Shown: piece by piece, positions 16,973-26,450 of the stretch
Position numbering within the stretch: the stretch's first letter is position 1
How the letters are laid out: each line of letters begins with the position of its first letter
Assembly (NCBI RefSeq): GCF_030150205.1
Contig: NZ_JASLGT010000008.1
Span: 682,001-746,000, forward strand
Length of the DNA: 64,000 nucleotides
Reading direction: 5' to 3'
Origin: Niabella sp.
Lineage (GTDB): Bacteria > Bacteroidota > Bacteroidia > Chitinophagales > Chitinophagaceae
Position numbers and translations under genes: made by a program
Notes under the pieces: generated by a model
Told to the model about the DNA's origin: nothing
The model's database searches: none
Seen by the model: the letters and a program-made list of their open reading frames with translations, nothing else

Positions 16973-18560
16973 GCAGCAAACCATCACGCTTCGCGTAAAG
17001 CCCGAAGAGGCGGAAGACGCGCAACAACTTCTTCCCCTTATTGCCCGTACCCTGGGTAAAAACAACGGGGCCATTTCGGGCTATACCATCTTAAAAAGTT
17101 CCATTGATGCCCGCGGGCGCCAGGCGATGATTCAGCTCTCGCTGCTGGTTTATGTAGATGAACCGGCTAAAGAACGGGAACTGATCCTGCCGGTTTATCA
17201 GGATGTACATACAGCCACAAAGGAAGTGATCATTGTGGGAGCCGGGCCGGCCGGACTTTTTGCCGCCCTGCAGCTGCTTGAAAAAGGGATCAAACCCATT
17301 ATATTGGAGCGGGGCAAGGACGTGCGTACCCGCAGGCGCGATCTGGCGGCCATCAATAAACAGGGCGTTATGAACCCGGAAAGCAATTATTGTTTCGGAG
17401 AAGGCGGAGCCGGCACGTACAGCGATGGTAAACTGTACACGCGCAGCAACAAGCGTGGCGACATCAACAGGATACTGAACACCTTTGTGCGCTTTGGCGC
17501 TGAGGAAAAAATATTATACCAGGCGCATCCGCATATCGGCACCAACAAACTGCCCCAGATCATTACGGCCATGCGTGCGCAGATCCTGGCAAGCGGCGGC
17601 GCCGTTCATTTTAATAAAAAAGTAACCGGCTTCATCACCGGCAAAAACAGTCTTAAAGGAGTAACCACTGCTGATGGCGATGCCTTTACCGGGGCAGCCG
17701 TGATCCTGGCAACCGGGCATTCTGCGCGCGATATCTTTCACCTGCTCCACAACGAAGGCTTGCTGATTGAAGCCAAGCCCTTTGCCCTGGGCGTACGGGC
17801 AGAACATCCGCAAACCCTGATCGACCAGGCACAATACAAATGCGATTCCCGCGGTGAATGGCTTCCCCCGGCCTCCTACAGCCTGGTACAGCAGGTGGGC
17901 GACCGCGGTGTATTTTCCTTCTGCATGTGCCCCGGCGGTATCATTGCGCCCGCCGCTACGGATCAGCAGGAGATCGTGGTCAATGGCTGGTCGCCCTCCA
18001 AACGCAATAACCCCTATGCTAATTCCGGGATTGTGGTACAGGTGGAAGAAAAGGATGTACATGCGATTCCCGCATTTAAAAAAGCATACGGGGCAGCATT
18101 GAACAGTCCCCTGTTCCTGCTTTATTTTCAGCAATGGGTTGAGCAGCTGGCTTTTACGGCGGGAGGCGGCCGGCTGGTGGCTCCGGCTCAACGCATGGTT
18201 GATTTTTGTGAAGGCAAACAGTCTCAAACACTTCCGGACTGTTCCTACCTGCCGGGGCTTCATTCCGCTCCCTTATGGGAAGTGCTGCCCCCCTTTGTAA
18301 CCACCGCCCTTCAACAGGGTTTTCAGCTGTTTGGCAACAAGATCAGGGGATATTACTCCAACGACGCTGTCATTGTTGCCACAGAATCCCGCACCTCATC
18401 ACCCGTAAGGATCCCCAGAGATGCAACAACCCTGGAACATCCGCAACTTTCCAACCTGTATCCTTGTGGCGAAGGCGCCGGGTATGCCGGTGGTATTGTA
18501 AGTGCTGCAATGGATGGCGAGCGGATTGCGAAGACGATTACCTTGAAAATTGGGCATTGA
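16971..18560 (+). CDS. FAD-dependent oxidoreductase
   Basis: This 529-residue cytoplasmic flavoprotein has an N-terminal alpha/beta domain of about 85 residues, then the Rossmann FAD motif VIIVGAGPAGLFAALQLLEKG and a matching ILERG acidic end. Later come CFGEGGAGTYSDGKLYTR, an ILATGHSARD strand, and a C-terminal VIVATESRTSSPVRIPRD...YPCGEGAGYAGGI. This pattern is the NAD(P)/FAD-dependent family often annotated as 'FAD-dependent protein', related to geranylgeranyl-reductase-like dehydrogenases; its substrate is unknown. Start ATG at 16971 sits 29 nt after a TTTCTTTG box. Confidence 0.88.
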   Translation: MQQTITLRVKPEEAEDAQQLLPLIARTLGKNNGAISGYTILKSSIDARGRQAMIQLSLLVYVDEPAKERELILPVYQDVHTATKEVIIVGAGPAGLFAALQLLEKGIKPIILERGKDVRTRRRDLAAINKQGVMNPESNYCFGEGGAGTYSDGKLYTRSNKRGDINRILNTFVRFGAEEKILYQAHPHIGTNKLPQIITAMRAQILASGGAVHFNKKVTGFITGKNSLKGVTTADGDAFTGAAVILATGHSARDIFHLLHNEGLLIEAKPFALGVRAEHPQTLIDQAQYKCDSRGEWLPPASYSLVQQVGDRGVFSFCMCPGGIIAPAATDQQEIVVNGWSPSKRNNPYANSGIVVQVEEKDVHAIPAFKKAYGAALNSPLFLLYFQQWVEQLAFTAGGGRLVAPAQRMVDFCEGKQSQTLPDCSYLPGLHSAPLWEVLPPFVTTALQQGFQLFGNKIRGYYSNDAVIVATESRTSSPVRIPRDATTLEHPQLSNLYPCGEGAGYAGGIVSAAMDGERIAKTITLKIGH

Positions 18561-18571
18561 GCGGGCAGCGG

Positions 18572-18733
18572 TTAGCCTTCAGTCTTCAGTTATCAGTATT
18601 CAGTTATCAGTATTGCACATCAAGCAAGAAGCGTAATCTAACGTGGAACTTTAAACCTTAAACATGGAACTCCTTCAGCTTTCAGTCACTGCTAAAGGCT
18701 AAGGGCTGACTGCTGATAGCTAACCGCCGAAAG
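18572..18733. repeat. Heptamer array plus dispersed ~60-bp element
   Basis: TCAGTCT/TCAGTTA/TCAGTAT heptamers at 18577-18615 run into a copy of the dispersed element (18611-18670, with AACGTGGAACTTTAAACC), then heptamers resume to the end of the convergent gene. Confidence 0.7.
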
Positions 18734-19723
18734 CTAGTCCCTCGTCCTGAAATTATTACTGATCAGCCACCCCTTTTCGATCAGTTGATTCTTACGGTAG
18801 GCTTTGCGCTCCTTACGGAACTGTTTCTTTTCATAAGGCTGTGCCACCAGGCTGCCCAGATCGGGCCGGCCGGCATTTACCCAGGCGGTGTACCAGAAAT
18901 CGGATAGGTCATTGGCACTGCGAATGAGCTGTTCATCTACAGATCCTTTTAATGCTTTATTAAATTCCACGGCAAACGCCTTCGAATAGAACCGGCGGTT
19001 CTTTCCCCAACGGAATTCCCAGCGGTATTTTTTGGAAGTATCGGTAAAGCTTTTCGAAACTTCCCGTTCCGCCGCAAACATTGCCGGCAGCAGGGAGTGT
19101 GTATGCTTCATAATGCCCCAGATGGCATTTTCCACAGAAGGCAGGTACCGTGCCTTATGCCGGCTTTTGATCGCAAAGCCCGTCAGCGCTGTTTCCGGGA
19201 TCGTGGTTTCCCAAAGATCATGCATGCCCTGTTGATTGGTCAGCTGCCCGTCGTAGTTGATCGAAGTATGCAGGGGCACATGCGCATCACCGATATAATG
19301 GCCCAGATCCGTAGCATAAAAAATGATGCTGTCCTTATCTTTCCTCCGGAAGGCTTCCGTTAGTTTTTGCTGCGTTTCCACTACCACGTAAGGAAGGGTG
19401 CCGTATTTCTTCAGGGTGTCTGCCGTATATTTTGCTACTGCATCTTCCCATTTATGCGGAACGATATCAAAGGCATTGTCGCCATAATATTCACCATCCA
19501 GGAAATGTTTATTGCCTTCTGCAGGATCCACATTCCGCCGCTGATCCGGCCGGGGGGCATTATATACCAGGCTATCCATATGCGTGTAGAAGAACGCCTG
19601 CATTTTTTTGGGTAACCCGTAAATAGCCAGTTGATTTACCGTACGATGTACCAGGAATCCCCAGCTGCTCAGGCCCACCATCAATACCATCAGCAATATT
19701 CCGATCCGTTTGTTCTGCTTCAT
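18734..19723 (-). CDS. Zinc-dependent phospholipase C-like (S1/P1 fold) protein
   Basis: This 329-residue exported protein has an N-terminal signal helix (IGILLMVLMVGLSSWGF) with Trp21 and His residues in WGFLVHRTVNQLAIY typical of the mature N-terminus of zinc phospholipase C/S1-P1 nucleases. Further ligands appear in DLGHYIGDAHVPLH and MHDLWE. It is annotated in relatives as zinc-dependent phospholipase C, likely cutting phosphodiesters or phospholipids in the periplasm; the actual substrate is unknown. Its C-terminus is rich in Lys/Arg (QPYEKKQFRKERKAYRKNQ). A CACCTTTG box lies just upstream, so it is transcribed alone. Confidence 0.8.
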   Translation of the reverse strand: MKQNKRIGILLMVLMVGLSSWGFLVHRTVNQLAIYGLPKKMQAFFYTHMDSLVYNAPRPDQRRNVDPAEGNKHFLDGEYYGDNAFDIVPHKWEDAVAKYTADTLKKYGTLPYVVVETQQKLTEAFRRKDKDSIIFYATDLGHYIGDAHVPLHTSINYDGQLTNQQGMHDLWETTIPETALTGFAIKSRHKARYLPSVENAIWGIMKHTHSLLPAMFAAEREVSKSFTDTSKKYRWEFRWGKNRRFYSKAFAVEFNKALKGSVDEQLIRSANDLSDFWYTAWVNAGRPDLGSLVAQPYEKKQFRKERKAYRKNQLIEKGWLISNNFRTRD

Positions 19724-19740
19724 ATTTTAGAATAATGCTG

Positions 19741-19748
19741 CAAAGGTG
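19741..19748 (-). promoter_or_regulatory. -7 box of the phospholipase C-like gene
   Basis: Minus strand CACCTTTG, one base off TAnnTTTG, 17 nt before the start codon. Confidence 0.45.
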
Positions 19749-19987
19749 CGATAAAATCTTCAAAGCAAAAACCGGCATATACCGTTTCAGCGCCTCTTAT
19801 CAATGCATTCATCAATGGCAAGGCAGCGGGATAACAAATCGTACATTTTTACCAACCGTTCAGCAATAACCGGCCTACGCATCTTTTTCTGCCGCCGGCT
19901 TTTTCGCTTCCGGGCGTTCAATGTGGCGTTTCCGGTATAATTGTCATACAGCCGGCGTTTGCTATATTTACATCCTAAATCATTTGT

Positions 19988-20923
19988 ATGGACTTACTGC
20001 AGGTTGCGCATCTAAAAAAACATTTTGCCACGCAAAAGGCGGTTGATGACATCAGTTTCTCCATTTCAGAAGGACAGATCTTCGGGCTGCTGGGGCCCAA
20101 TGGTGCGGGCAAAACCACACTGATCCGCATGATCACCGGAATTTTTTATCCCGATTCCGGAACCATTACGCTCGACGGCAAGGCCTTTGACCCGGCCAAC
20201 GATATTGGCAAGATCGGGTATATGCCTGAAGAAAGAGGATTGTACAAAAAAATGAAGATCGGGGAACAGGCATTGTACCTTGCCCAGTTGAAAGGATTGA
20301 AGAAAAGGGAGGCCGTTAACAGTTTAAAGACCTGGTTTGCCAAACTGCAAATGGACTCCTGGTGGAATAAGAAAGTGGAAGATCTTTCCAAAGGGATGCA
20401 GCAAAAACTGCAATTTGTGATCACTGTTTTACACCAGCCACGGCTGATTATCCTGGATGAACCCTTCAGCGGACTGGACCCGGTAAACAGCAACCTGATC
20501 AAAGATGAGATCTTTAATCTTGCACGCAACGGCGCTACCATTATTTTCAGTACGCACCGGATGGAACAGGTGGAAGAGATCTGTGATCATATCATCCTCG
20601 TAAATAAAGGACAGAAAATCCTGGATGGCACTGTACAGGAGATCAAACAGGAGTTTAAGGAACATCTTTATAAGATCTCTTTTGCGGATGCGCCGCCACA
20701 AACAGCAGTACCGGATCTCTTTGAGATCAAACAGGCCTCGGCGGATGCCCTGGTAATTCAAAAACATCCTGAAGTAAGCAATAACCAGGTGCTGGCCCAT
20801 TTTTTAAATGCCGGCAGTGCCATCGAATCCTTTAATGAGATCCTTCCTTCATTAAACGATATTTTTATCCGCCAGGTAGAAGGCACACCGCTGGCACGCC
20901 AATTTCAAACCACTCAAGCCTGA
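19988..20923 (+). CDS. ABC transporter ATP-binding protein (NatA-like)
   Basis: This 311-residue ATPase energises the permease encoded 5 bp downstream. Walker A GPNGAGKT (36-43), Q-loop region GYMPEERGLY, signature LSKGMQQ (133-139), Walker B LIILDEPFSGLDP (from 153) and the switch His in STHRMEQVEE are all present. The extra C-terminal 90 residues match DUF4162, common in NatA/drug-export ATPases. The pair probably exports sodium ions, a lipid or a drug; the substrate is not predictable. Confidence 0.93.
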   Translation: MDLLQVAHLKKHFATQKAVDDISFSISEGQIFGLLGPNGAGKTTLIRMITGIFYPDSGTITLDGKAFDPANDIGKIGYMPEERGLYKKMKIGEQALYLAQLKGLKKREAVNSLKTWFAKLQMDSWWNKKVEDLSKGMQQKLQFVITVLHQPRLIILDEPFSGLDPVNSNLIKDEIFNLARNGATIIFSTHRMEQVEEICDHIILVNKGQKILDGTVQEIKQEFKEHLYKISFADAPPQTAVPDLFEIKQASADALVIQKHPEVSNNQVLAHFLNAGSAIESFNEILPSLNDIFIRQVEGTPLARQFQTTQA

Positions 20924-20928
20924 ATCTC

Positions 20929-22206
20929 ATGAATAAGATTTCATTAATCATACAACGGGAATACCTGAGCAGGGTTCGTAAACGGACCTTTATCATTACC
21001 ACATTGCTATTCCCTCTTTTATACCTGGCCCTGATCTTCGGCACTTCCTACCTGTCAGAAAAAGCCGGTACAAAGCTAAAGATCGCCATTATTGATTCGT
21101 CCGGCAGCTTTACACAACAACGTATCGACAAGGCCAATAAGGAATTCCCCAATAGTACCTTAACCCTGGTAAAGGAAGAACCGGCCGTGCTGGATCAGCA
21201 GTTTGAGCAAAAAGGATTTGACGGCTACCTGGTGATACCTGCCAATACCATGGTAAGTCATGCTCCCGGTCAGCTGGTGGTAAAATCAAAAAAAACACTG
21301 GGAACCGTACCCGATGTACAAACCAAGCTAAATACCATCTGGAGCGAGATCAAATACGAGAACCTGGGCATCGATACGCTTAAGCAGCAATTACTCAACC
21401 AAAGTCAGCTGACCATCAAATCGGAGAACATGGAGCACAAGGAAACCAATGCGTCAATGGCTTATGGCATCGGTTTTGTATCCGGTTTCCTGATCTATTT
21501 TATCCTGATCATTTACGGAGCCCAGGTGATGATGGGCGTTATGGAAGAAAAAACCAACCGGATCGCAGAGATCATTGTATCCTCTGTAAAACCCTTTCAG
21601 CTCATGATTGGTAAGATCATTGGTATTGCCTGTGTGGCGCTTACCCAGTTCCTGCTCTGGATCGCTTTTATTTTTATTATTTACAATGCTACCAGGGCTG
21701 GTTCCGGGGCACTGAACAACAGCGCGCTTACCGGTGCCGTGGGCGGCGTACAGAAATTATTTACCGATACCAATGTACCGGCCATCCTGTTTCTTTTTAT
21801 CTTTTATTTCCTGGGGGGATTTTTCTTTTATGCCTCTATTTATGCGGCTGTAGGAAGCACGGTAAATGAAGATATGCGGGAGGCGCAGTCGCTCAGCTTT
21901 CCCATTACCATGATCATTATTTTCGCATTCTTTATTATGATGACGGCGGTAAAAGACCCGGGTAGTCCGCTGGCGGTATGGTGCAGCATTATTCCGTTTA
22001 CTTCCCCATTGGTGATGATGGCCCGTGTGCCTTACGGCATACCGGGGACCGTTCCCTACTGGCAGCTGGCATTAAGTATGTCGGTACTGATTGCCTCCTT
22101 CCTTTTTGTAACCTGGTTTGCCGGAAAAATTTACCGCACCGGTATCCTGATGTATGGCAAAAAACCAACCTGGAAAGAAATGATCCGCTGGGCGGTACGG
22201 AAATAA
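20929..22206 (+). CDS. ABC-2 type permease (NatB-like)
   Basis: This 425-residue membrane protein has one N-terminal helix (TFIITTLLFPLLYLALIFG), a soluble extracytoplasmic domain of about 150 residues, then five or six membrane helices from residue 180 to the end, the ABC2_membrane_3 layout. The motif MEEKTNRIAEIIVSSVKPFQLMIGKI is characteristic of this permease family. It forms a two-gene transporter with the ATPase upstream. Confidence 0.9.
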   Translation: MNKISLIIQREYLSRVRKRTFIITTLLFPLLYLALIFGTSYLSEKAGTKLKIAIIDSSGSFTQQRIDKANKEFPNSTLTLVKEEPAVLDQQFEQKGFDGYLVIPANTMVSHAPGQLVVKSKKTLGTVPDVQTKLNTIWSEIKYENLGIDTLKQQLLNQSQLTIKSENMEHKETNASMAYGIGFVSGFLIYFILIIYGAQVMMGVMEEKTNRIAEIIVSSVKPFQLMIGKIIGIACVALTQFLLWIAFIFIIYNATRAGSGALNNSALTGAVGGVQKLFTDTNVPAILFLFIFYFLGGFFFYASIYAAVGSTVNEDMREAQSLSFPITMIIIFAFFIMMTAVKDPGSPLAVWCSIIPFTSPLVMMARVPYGIPGTVPYWQLALSMSVLIASFLFVTWFAGKIYRTGILMYGKKPTWKEMIRWAVRK

Positions 22207-22209
22207 TTT

Positions 22210-22540
22210 TGTTTCAGGTTTCACGCTAGATTTCGTTTTTCACTTGACGTGTAATACTGATAACTGAATCTGATAGCTAAGGGCTGTAGCTTTGGGGGGA
22301 CAGGGAGACAAGTGGGGACAGGGGTGTTTTTCATGTAATACTGATAACTGAAGACTGATAACTGATGGCTGATGGTTGAACGCTGATAGCTGATGACTGA
22401 CGGCTGAAGCTTTTGGAGGACAGGGAGACACAGGGAACCTGACATAACAAAAATTACAGACTCCGGACTTTTCACCATTTCCACATTCCCACATTCCCAC
22501 ATTCCCACATTTTCAAATTCTCAAATTCCCCCTCTCAACC
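22210..22540. repeat. Composite repeat region (heptamers, ~60-bp element, octamers)
   Basis: This 0.4-kb gap holds a minus-oriented copy of the dispersed element (22212-22258), then heptamer arrays (TGATAAC, TGATAGC, TGATGGC), two GGACAGGGAGACA modules (22299-22311 and 22418-22430), and an octamer array, CACATTCC four times at 22481-22510. No gene is visible. Confidence 0.75.
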
Positions 22541-22606
22541 AATCACTTAACCGCCGTTTAGCTCCCGCTCGCCGATATCGGTTTTACAAACAGCCCCGGA
22601 GTTTAG

Positions 22607-22614
22607 TAGATTTG
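22607..22614 (+). promoter_or_regulatory. -7 box directly abutting the DUF2752 gene
   Basis: TAGATTTG is an exact TAnnTTTG match whose last G is 5 nt before the ATG at 22619. A TTTT-like -33 (22582-22585) is 21 nt upstream. The expected start of transcription falls on or next to the ATG, so the mRNA may be leaderless. Confidence 0.55.
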
Positions 22615-22618
22615 CTCT

Positions 22619-22945
22619 ATGAACGTGCGGGTATTCATCTTAAAATACAGAGAAACGATCACCTGGAGTGTGGTACTGATCCTCTTGTTTTTTATGAATA
22701 CAGAAAGTACATTTTCGCTTTGCCCGTTCAAAGCCCTGGGCATCAGCTGGTGTCCCGGATGTGGCATCGGCCATTCGATGCACCATACGCTTCATTTCCG
22801 TTTTGGTACTGCCTGGCAAGAGCATAAACTTGGCATTCCTGCTACCGCGGTATTAATATGGCAAACCATTCAATCACTACCTATAACCAACAAAAACAAT
22901 AATTATGAACCAGGAACAAGTATTACGGGTCATCCCGGATATTGA
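22619..22945 (+). CDS. DUF2752 membrane protein
   Basis: This 108-residue protein has an N-terminal hydrophobic helix (WSVVLILLFFMNTES) and the diagnostic DUF2752 motif CPFKALGISWCPGCGIGHSMHH, with three cysteines. The family is small, membrane bound and of unknown function. Its last 41 bases overlap the following TM2-domain gene, and the two are likely co-translated. Confidence 0.8.
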   Translation: MNVRVFILKYRETITWSVVLILLFFMNTESTFSLCPFKALGISWCPGCGIGHSMHHTLHFRFGTAWQEHKLGIPATAVLIWQTIQSLPITNKNNNYEPGTSITGHPGY

Positions 22946-23282
22946 ATATGATGAGTTGGTAACGCTCCTCAACATCACCCGTGAAATGGGAGTACCGCAA
23001 CGGGAGCAGTTCCTTATGTTGTACCAGCGGAGAAGGAAATCGCGCCAGGAGCTCCTGTTATTGTCCCTGCTGGGATTTGTAGGCGTGGCCGGTATTCACC
23101 GCCTTATGATCGGAGACATTGCATTAGGCATTGTTTACCTGCTTACCGGCGGACTGTGCCTGATTGGTACCATTGTGGACATTATCAATATCAATTCGCT
23201 TACTACGCGTTACAATGCAAAACAGGCGTATGAAGTTGCGGCATTGGTAACCGCGGTATTTAACCAGCCCCGTAACTTTTAA
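22905..23282 (+). CDS. TM2 domain protein
   Basis: This 125-residue protein has a cytoplasmic N-terminal helix pair and a C-terminal TM2 domain: LLSLLGFVGVAGIHRLMIGDIALGIVYLLTGGLCLIGTIVDI, two helices joined by a short GD turn. TM2 proteins are small membrane proteins of mostly unknown function. It overlaps DUF2752 by 41 bp and the end of the convergent TonB receptor gene by 4 bp. Confidence 0.85.
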   Translation: MNQEQVLRVIPDIEYDELVTLLNITREMGVPQREQFLMLYQRRRKSRQELLLLSLLGFVGVAGIHRLMIGDIALGIVYLLTGGLCLIGTIVDIININSLTTRYNAKQAYEVAALVTAVFNQPRNF

Positions 23283-25312
23283 TTCTTACGCAGCCGTATC
23301 GCAGCACCCAGGTAATAATTCCTAAGGGGTGCTGCGTTATAATAGCGACCGCCAGCCGCATTAATATCATTTCCCAAGCTATAGGTTTCATTGAACAGGT
23401 TGTCTGCACCTGCATAAACATTCAGGCCTACCGCTTTTATTTGTTTCCGGTATCCCAGCTTTATTCCCAGCAGGTGATAGGCAGGTGTTTGCGCTGTATT
23501 GGCATCATTCAAAAAAACAGCAGCTGCCGTGTAATAATTGATGTCTGTATACAATCCCTGCCTCAACACCAGGCCCAGCTGGGTGTTGAGCGTATTCATC
23601 GGCACGCCGGGAACCCAATGGCCGGAGTAATCCTGGTTCGTTTTTACAAAGTCGTGGTATTTGAAATGGCTGTGCGCATAATTGGCCGTAAGATTTAGAT
23701 AGTCTACCAACCCCGCGCTGAAGAAGTGCATATAGTTCGCATACAGCTCGGCCCCCTTCTGACGGATATTACCGGCATTGATAAAATAATCGGCACCGGC
23801 AGCATCGCGGCGCTGCACCAGGGCCTGGCTCAGGTTGAAATAAAAACCCGTTGCCTCCAGGCGCAATTGTCCGTTAAACAGCGCCTTCTTTGCGGTAAGC
23901 TCATAATTCCATCCGTGCTCCGCCTTCAGATCGGGGTTAATGATCGTTGTAGAGGGCAGCACTTCCGCCACGGTGGGCGGCGAAAAACCCCGGGATACAG
24001 TAGCCAGCAGTTCTACCGGCCGGAATTTTTTCAGCACCGTAAATCGCGGAGCTACTTCGTTATTATAGCGAAACACCTGTTCGGTAACCGGGTACTCGTT
24101 CAAACGGGTAAACAGCAACCGGCTCCGGTTCAGACTTACACCAGCCGTATAACTCCAGCTCTTCCGGGAAAGAATGCCCTGGGTAAAAACGCTATAGGTA
24201 CCAATGGTTACATCATCGTCCGTTTGCAGGGTATCAGGCCGCCCGTTTTTATTGTTCGATACGCGGATGGCCGAGTATCCCTGTTGCGCTTCCACACCTG
24301 TACTCCATTGAAGATTGGTTTCTGCCCATTTCTTTTCAAAATCAAATACTGTGCGGCCACCAAAATGCGGTTCCTTCCGCTGCTCAAAATTGCGTATCGC
24401 GCTGTTTTTAACCAGTGCATACGTGCCATAACCCGTTGTGGCATTGCTCCAGTATGCTCCAAACTTTTGTTTATGGGTTACACCCGCGGTGATTGTTTTC
24501 TGCCAGATAGCCGCATTCACCTGTTCCGCACCCGGCAAAGCCCCGGCATTGGGACGCGCGGCACGCGGGTTCTGCTGATATTCTTTTAAGGTAAGGGCAC
24601 CCGGTGTCTGGTAATACAGGTCTGAAAAAAGAACAGAAGCGATCAGTTCCTGATCCTTCCACTTCATCCGTGTGTTCCAGCTTAAATTATTCCGCTGCAT
24701 GGCCGATTGCGCCCGGTAGCCATCGGACTGATCGTGGGCATAGGTAACGGTATTGCTATAGTTATCTTTTGTCCAGGTGCCATCTGCCAGGAGATGATGG
24801 GCATGGTAATTACCGGTAAAATATTCCACTCCCACACCGCTTTTTGTTGCTGCCGGGGGATCGATCAGGATCAGTCCGCCGGTACCCGCGCCATACATAC
24901 TCGATGCCGGGCCTTTAAAAATGGTAAGCGCATTAAAATTATTAAACGCCAGCTGGTTAAAATACGTATTTCCTCCCGGATCAGTAAGCGGAATGCCGCC
25001 CCAATATACTTTTACATTCCGTACACCAAAAGGGGCACGCAGCGAACTGCCCCTGATATTAATACGATAACTACCGGGAGAACGTTCTTCCATCCGCACG
25101 CCTGCAATGGTATTCATTGCCGTAACCAATGATCTCTTACTGGTGGGCACGGAATATTCTACCCGGCGCACTACCGCTGTTGTAATATTGTCTTTTTGCT
25201 GAAAGGCCCTGCTGGTAACCGTAACAGGGTCGATGGTTTTAACGGAATCGGTTTCCTGGGCAGTTATTACCTGCACGTTCAGAAGAAAAAAGAAAAAAAT
25301 GAAGTACCTCAC
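23279..25312 (-). CDS. TonB-dependent outer-membrane receptor
   Basis: This 677-residue receptor (from GTG 25312) has a signal peptide ending QVITAQ, a plug domain (VVRRVEYSVPTSKRSLVTAMNTIAGVRMEERSPG, then SSLRAPFGVRNVKVYWGGIPLTDPGG) and a 22-strand-type barrel ending in an aromatic residue-rich strand (YYLGAAIRLRKN). It lacks the carboxypeptidase-like domain of SusC proteins, so it is more like metal-complex or small-ligand receptors. A longer frame reaches 25414, only 26 bp from the LacI gene start; the GTG start gives a normal signal peptide and a 127-bp shared divergent region. Ligand unknown; its place beside the amino-sugar genes may be chance. Confidence 0.85.
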   Translation of the reverse strand: MRYFIFFFFLLNVQVITAQETDSVKTIDPVTVTSRAFQQKDNITTAVVRRVEYSVPTSKRSLVTAMNTIAGVRMEERSPGSYRINIRGSSLRAPFGVRNVKVYWGGIPLTDPGGNTYFNQLAFNNFNALTIFKGPASSMYGAGTGGLILIDPPAATKSGVGVEYFTGNYHAHHLLADGTWTKDNYSNTVTYAHDQSDGYRAQSAMQRNNLSWNTRMKWKDQELIASVLFSDLYYQTPGALTLKEYQQNPRAARPNAGALPGAEQVNAAIWQKTITAGVTHKQKFGAYWSNATTGYGTYALVKNSAIRNFEQRKEPHFGGRTVFDFEKKWAETNLQWSTGVEAQQGYSAIRVSNNKNGRPDTLQTDDDVTIGTYSVFTQGILSRKSWSYTAGVSLNRSRLLFTRLNEYPVTEQVFRYNNEVAPRFTVLKKFRPVELLATVSRGFSPPTVAEVLPSTTIINPDLKAEHGWNYELTAKKALFNGQLRLEATGFYFNLSQALVQRRDAAGADYFINAGNIRQKGAELYANYMHFFSAGLVDYLNLTANYAHSHFKYHDFVKTNQDYSGHWVPGVPMNTLNTQLGLVLRQGLYTDINYYTAAAVFLNDANTAQTPAYHLLGIKLGYRKQIKAVGLNVYAGADNLFNETYSLGNDINAAGGRYYNAAPLRNYYLGAAIRLRKN

Positions 25313-25411
25313 ACCATAAAAATGCAACTTTTCAGGCAAACAAAAAAGATTCTGTGCCCTGGTATCCAATGCGCTATCCCTCTGCTCATATTTCAGTATC
25401 TTCACCGTAAG

Positions 25412-25419
25412 CATATTTG
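25412..25419 (+). promoter_or_regulatory. -7 box of the LacI gene
   Basis: CATATTTG, one base off TAnnTTTG, lies 20 nt before the ATG at 25440. Confidence 0.45.
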
Positions 25420-25439
25420 CTGTCTGATAAAGCGTTTAC

Positions 25440-26450
25440 ATGGGCCGATTTGTTACTATAAAGGATATTGCCAAAAAGCTGAACATTTCTGTTTCGACGG
25501 TTTCCCGCGCGTTGAGAGACACCTATGATGTGAACCAGGAAACGCGGGAGAAGGTACTGGCAATGGCAAGCGAACTCAATTACCGTCCCAATTTTAATGC
25601 CACCGGGTTAGTGAACCGCAGCTCCCACAACCTGGCCGTGATCCTGCCCTTTGTAACCAATTATTATTTTTCAACGGTGATCACCGGCATACAGGAAGTG
25701 GCTTATCAGCAGGATTATAATATCATCCTGCATATTACCAACGACGCCCCGGAACGGGAACTTTCCATTGTCAAAAACCTTGCGGTATCGAACCTGGATG
25801 GATTGCTGATCGCGGTTTCTTCCGATTCAGACGCCTATACTCATTTTCAGCAGGTGATCGATGCCGGGGTACCCATCGTATTTTTTGACCGGGTACCGGA
25901 TGCCATTCATACGTCGAAAGTGATGCAGGATGATTACAATGGCGCCTTTGAAGCAGTGGAACATCTCATTGAAAAAGGATACCGGAAAATTGCGCATATC
26001 GCGGGGCCCGAAGGATTGGGCTTTACCCAGAAACGAAAAAAAGGCTACCTGGATGCACTGCAAAAACATGGGTTGCCCGTAAAGGAGGAATGGATCGTTC
26101 ATTCGGGTTTCGCACAGGAAAACGGACAGGCGGATGCCGCAATCCTCTTTAGCCGGAAGGACCGGCCGGATGCCATTTTTGCCGCAAATGACCGGAAGGC
26201 CATTGGTGCCATGATCACGCTAAAGGAACAGGGCATTAAAATCGGGAAACAGGTGGGCGTGATCGGCTTTACCAACGATCCGGCTGCAACGATTGTTTCC
26301 CCAACCCTTTCTACCATTGCCGAACCGGCATTTGAGATCGGGAAAAAAAGCTGTGAGTTACTTTTAAAGCATATCGGCAAGCGGAATTTTATCCCGGAGG
26401 AAGTGATCCTGCCCGGCACGCTGATTGAACGGGAATCTACCCGCCGGTAA
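25440..26450 (+). CDS. LacI-family transcriptional regulator (probable NagR-type)
   Basis: This 336-residue repressor has the LacI helix-turn-helix (VTIKDIAKKLNISVSTVSRA, residues 5-24), a hinge (NYRPN) and a periplasmic-binding-protein-like effector domain (ILPFVTNYYFSTVITGIQEVAYQ, VVFFDRVPDAI). Its gene converges on nagA with a 14-bp overlap, and palindromes of LacI type lie between the nag permease and nagB, so it probably controls that pathway with an amino-sugar phosphate as effector. The binding is inferred, not shown. Confidence 0.92.
   Translation: MGRFVTIKDIAKKLNISVSTVSRALRDTYDVNQETREKVLAMASELNYRPNFNATGLVNRSSHNLAVILPFVTNYYFSTVITGIQEVAYQQDYNIILHITNDAPERELSIVKNLAVSNLDGLLIAVSSDSDAYTHFQQVIDAGVPIVFFDRVPDAIHTSKVMQDDYNGAFEAVEHLIEKGYRKIAHIAGPEGLGFTQKRKKGYLDALQKHGLPVKEEWIVHSGFAQENGQADAAILFSRKDRPDAIFAANDRKAIGAMITLKEQGIKIGKQVGVIGFTNDPAATIVSPTLSTIAEPAFEIGKKSCELLLKHIGKRNFIPEEVILPGTLIERESTRR

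Noticed and set aside
17514..18263. Long minus-strand frame of 249 codons
   Set aside because: It is a shadow of the FAD oxidoreductase gene on the other strand and has no recognisable domain or promoter.
23726..24589. Long plus-strand frame of 287 codons
   Set aside because: It lies opposite the TonB receptor barrel and shows no protein-like composition.
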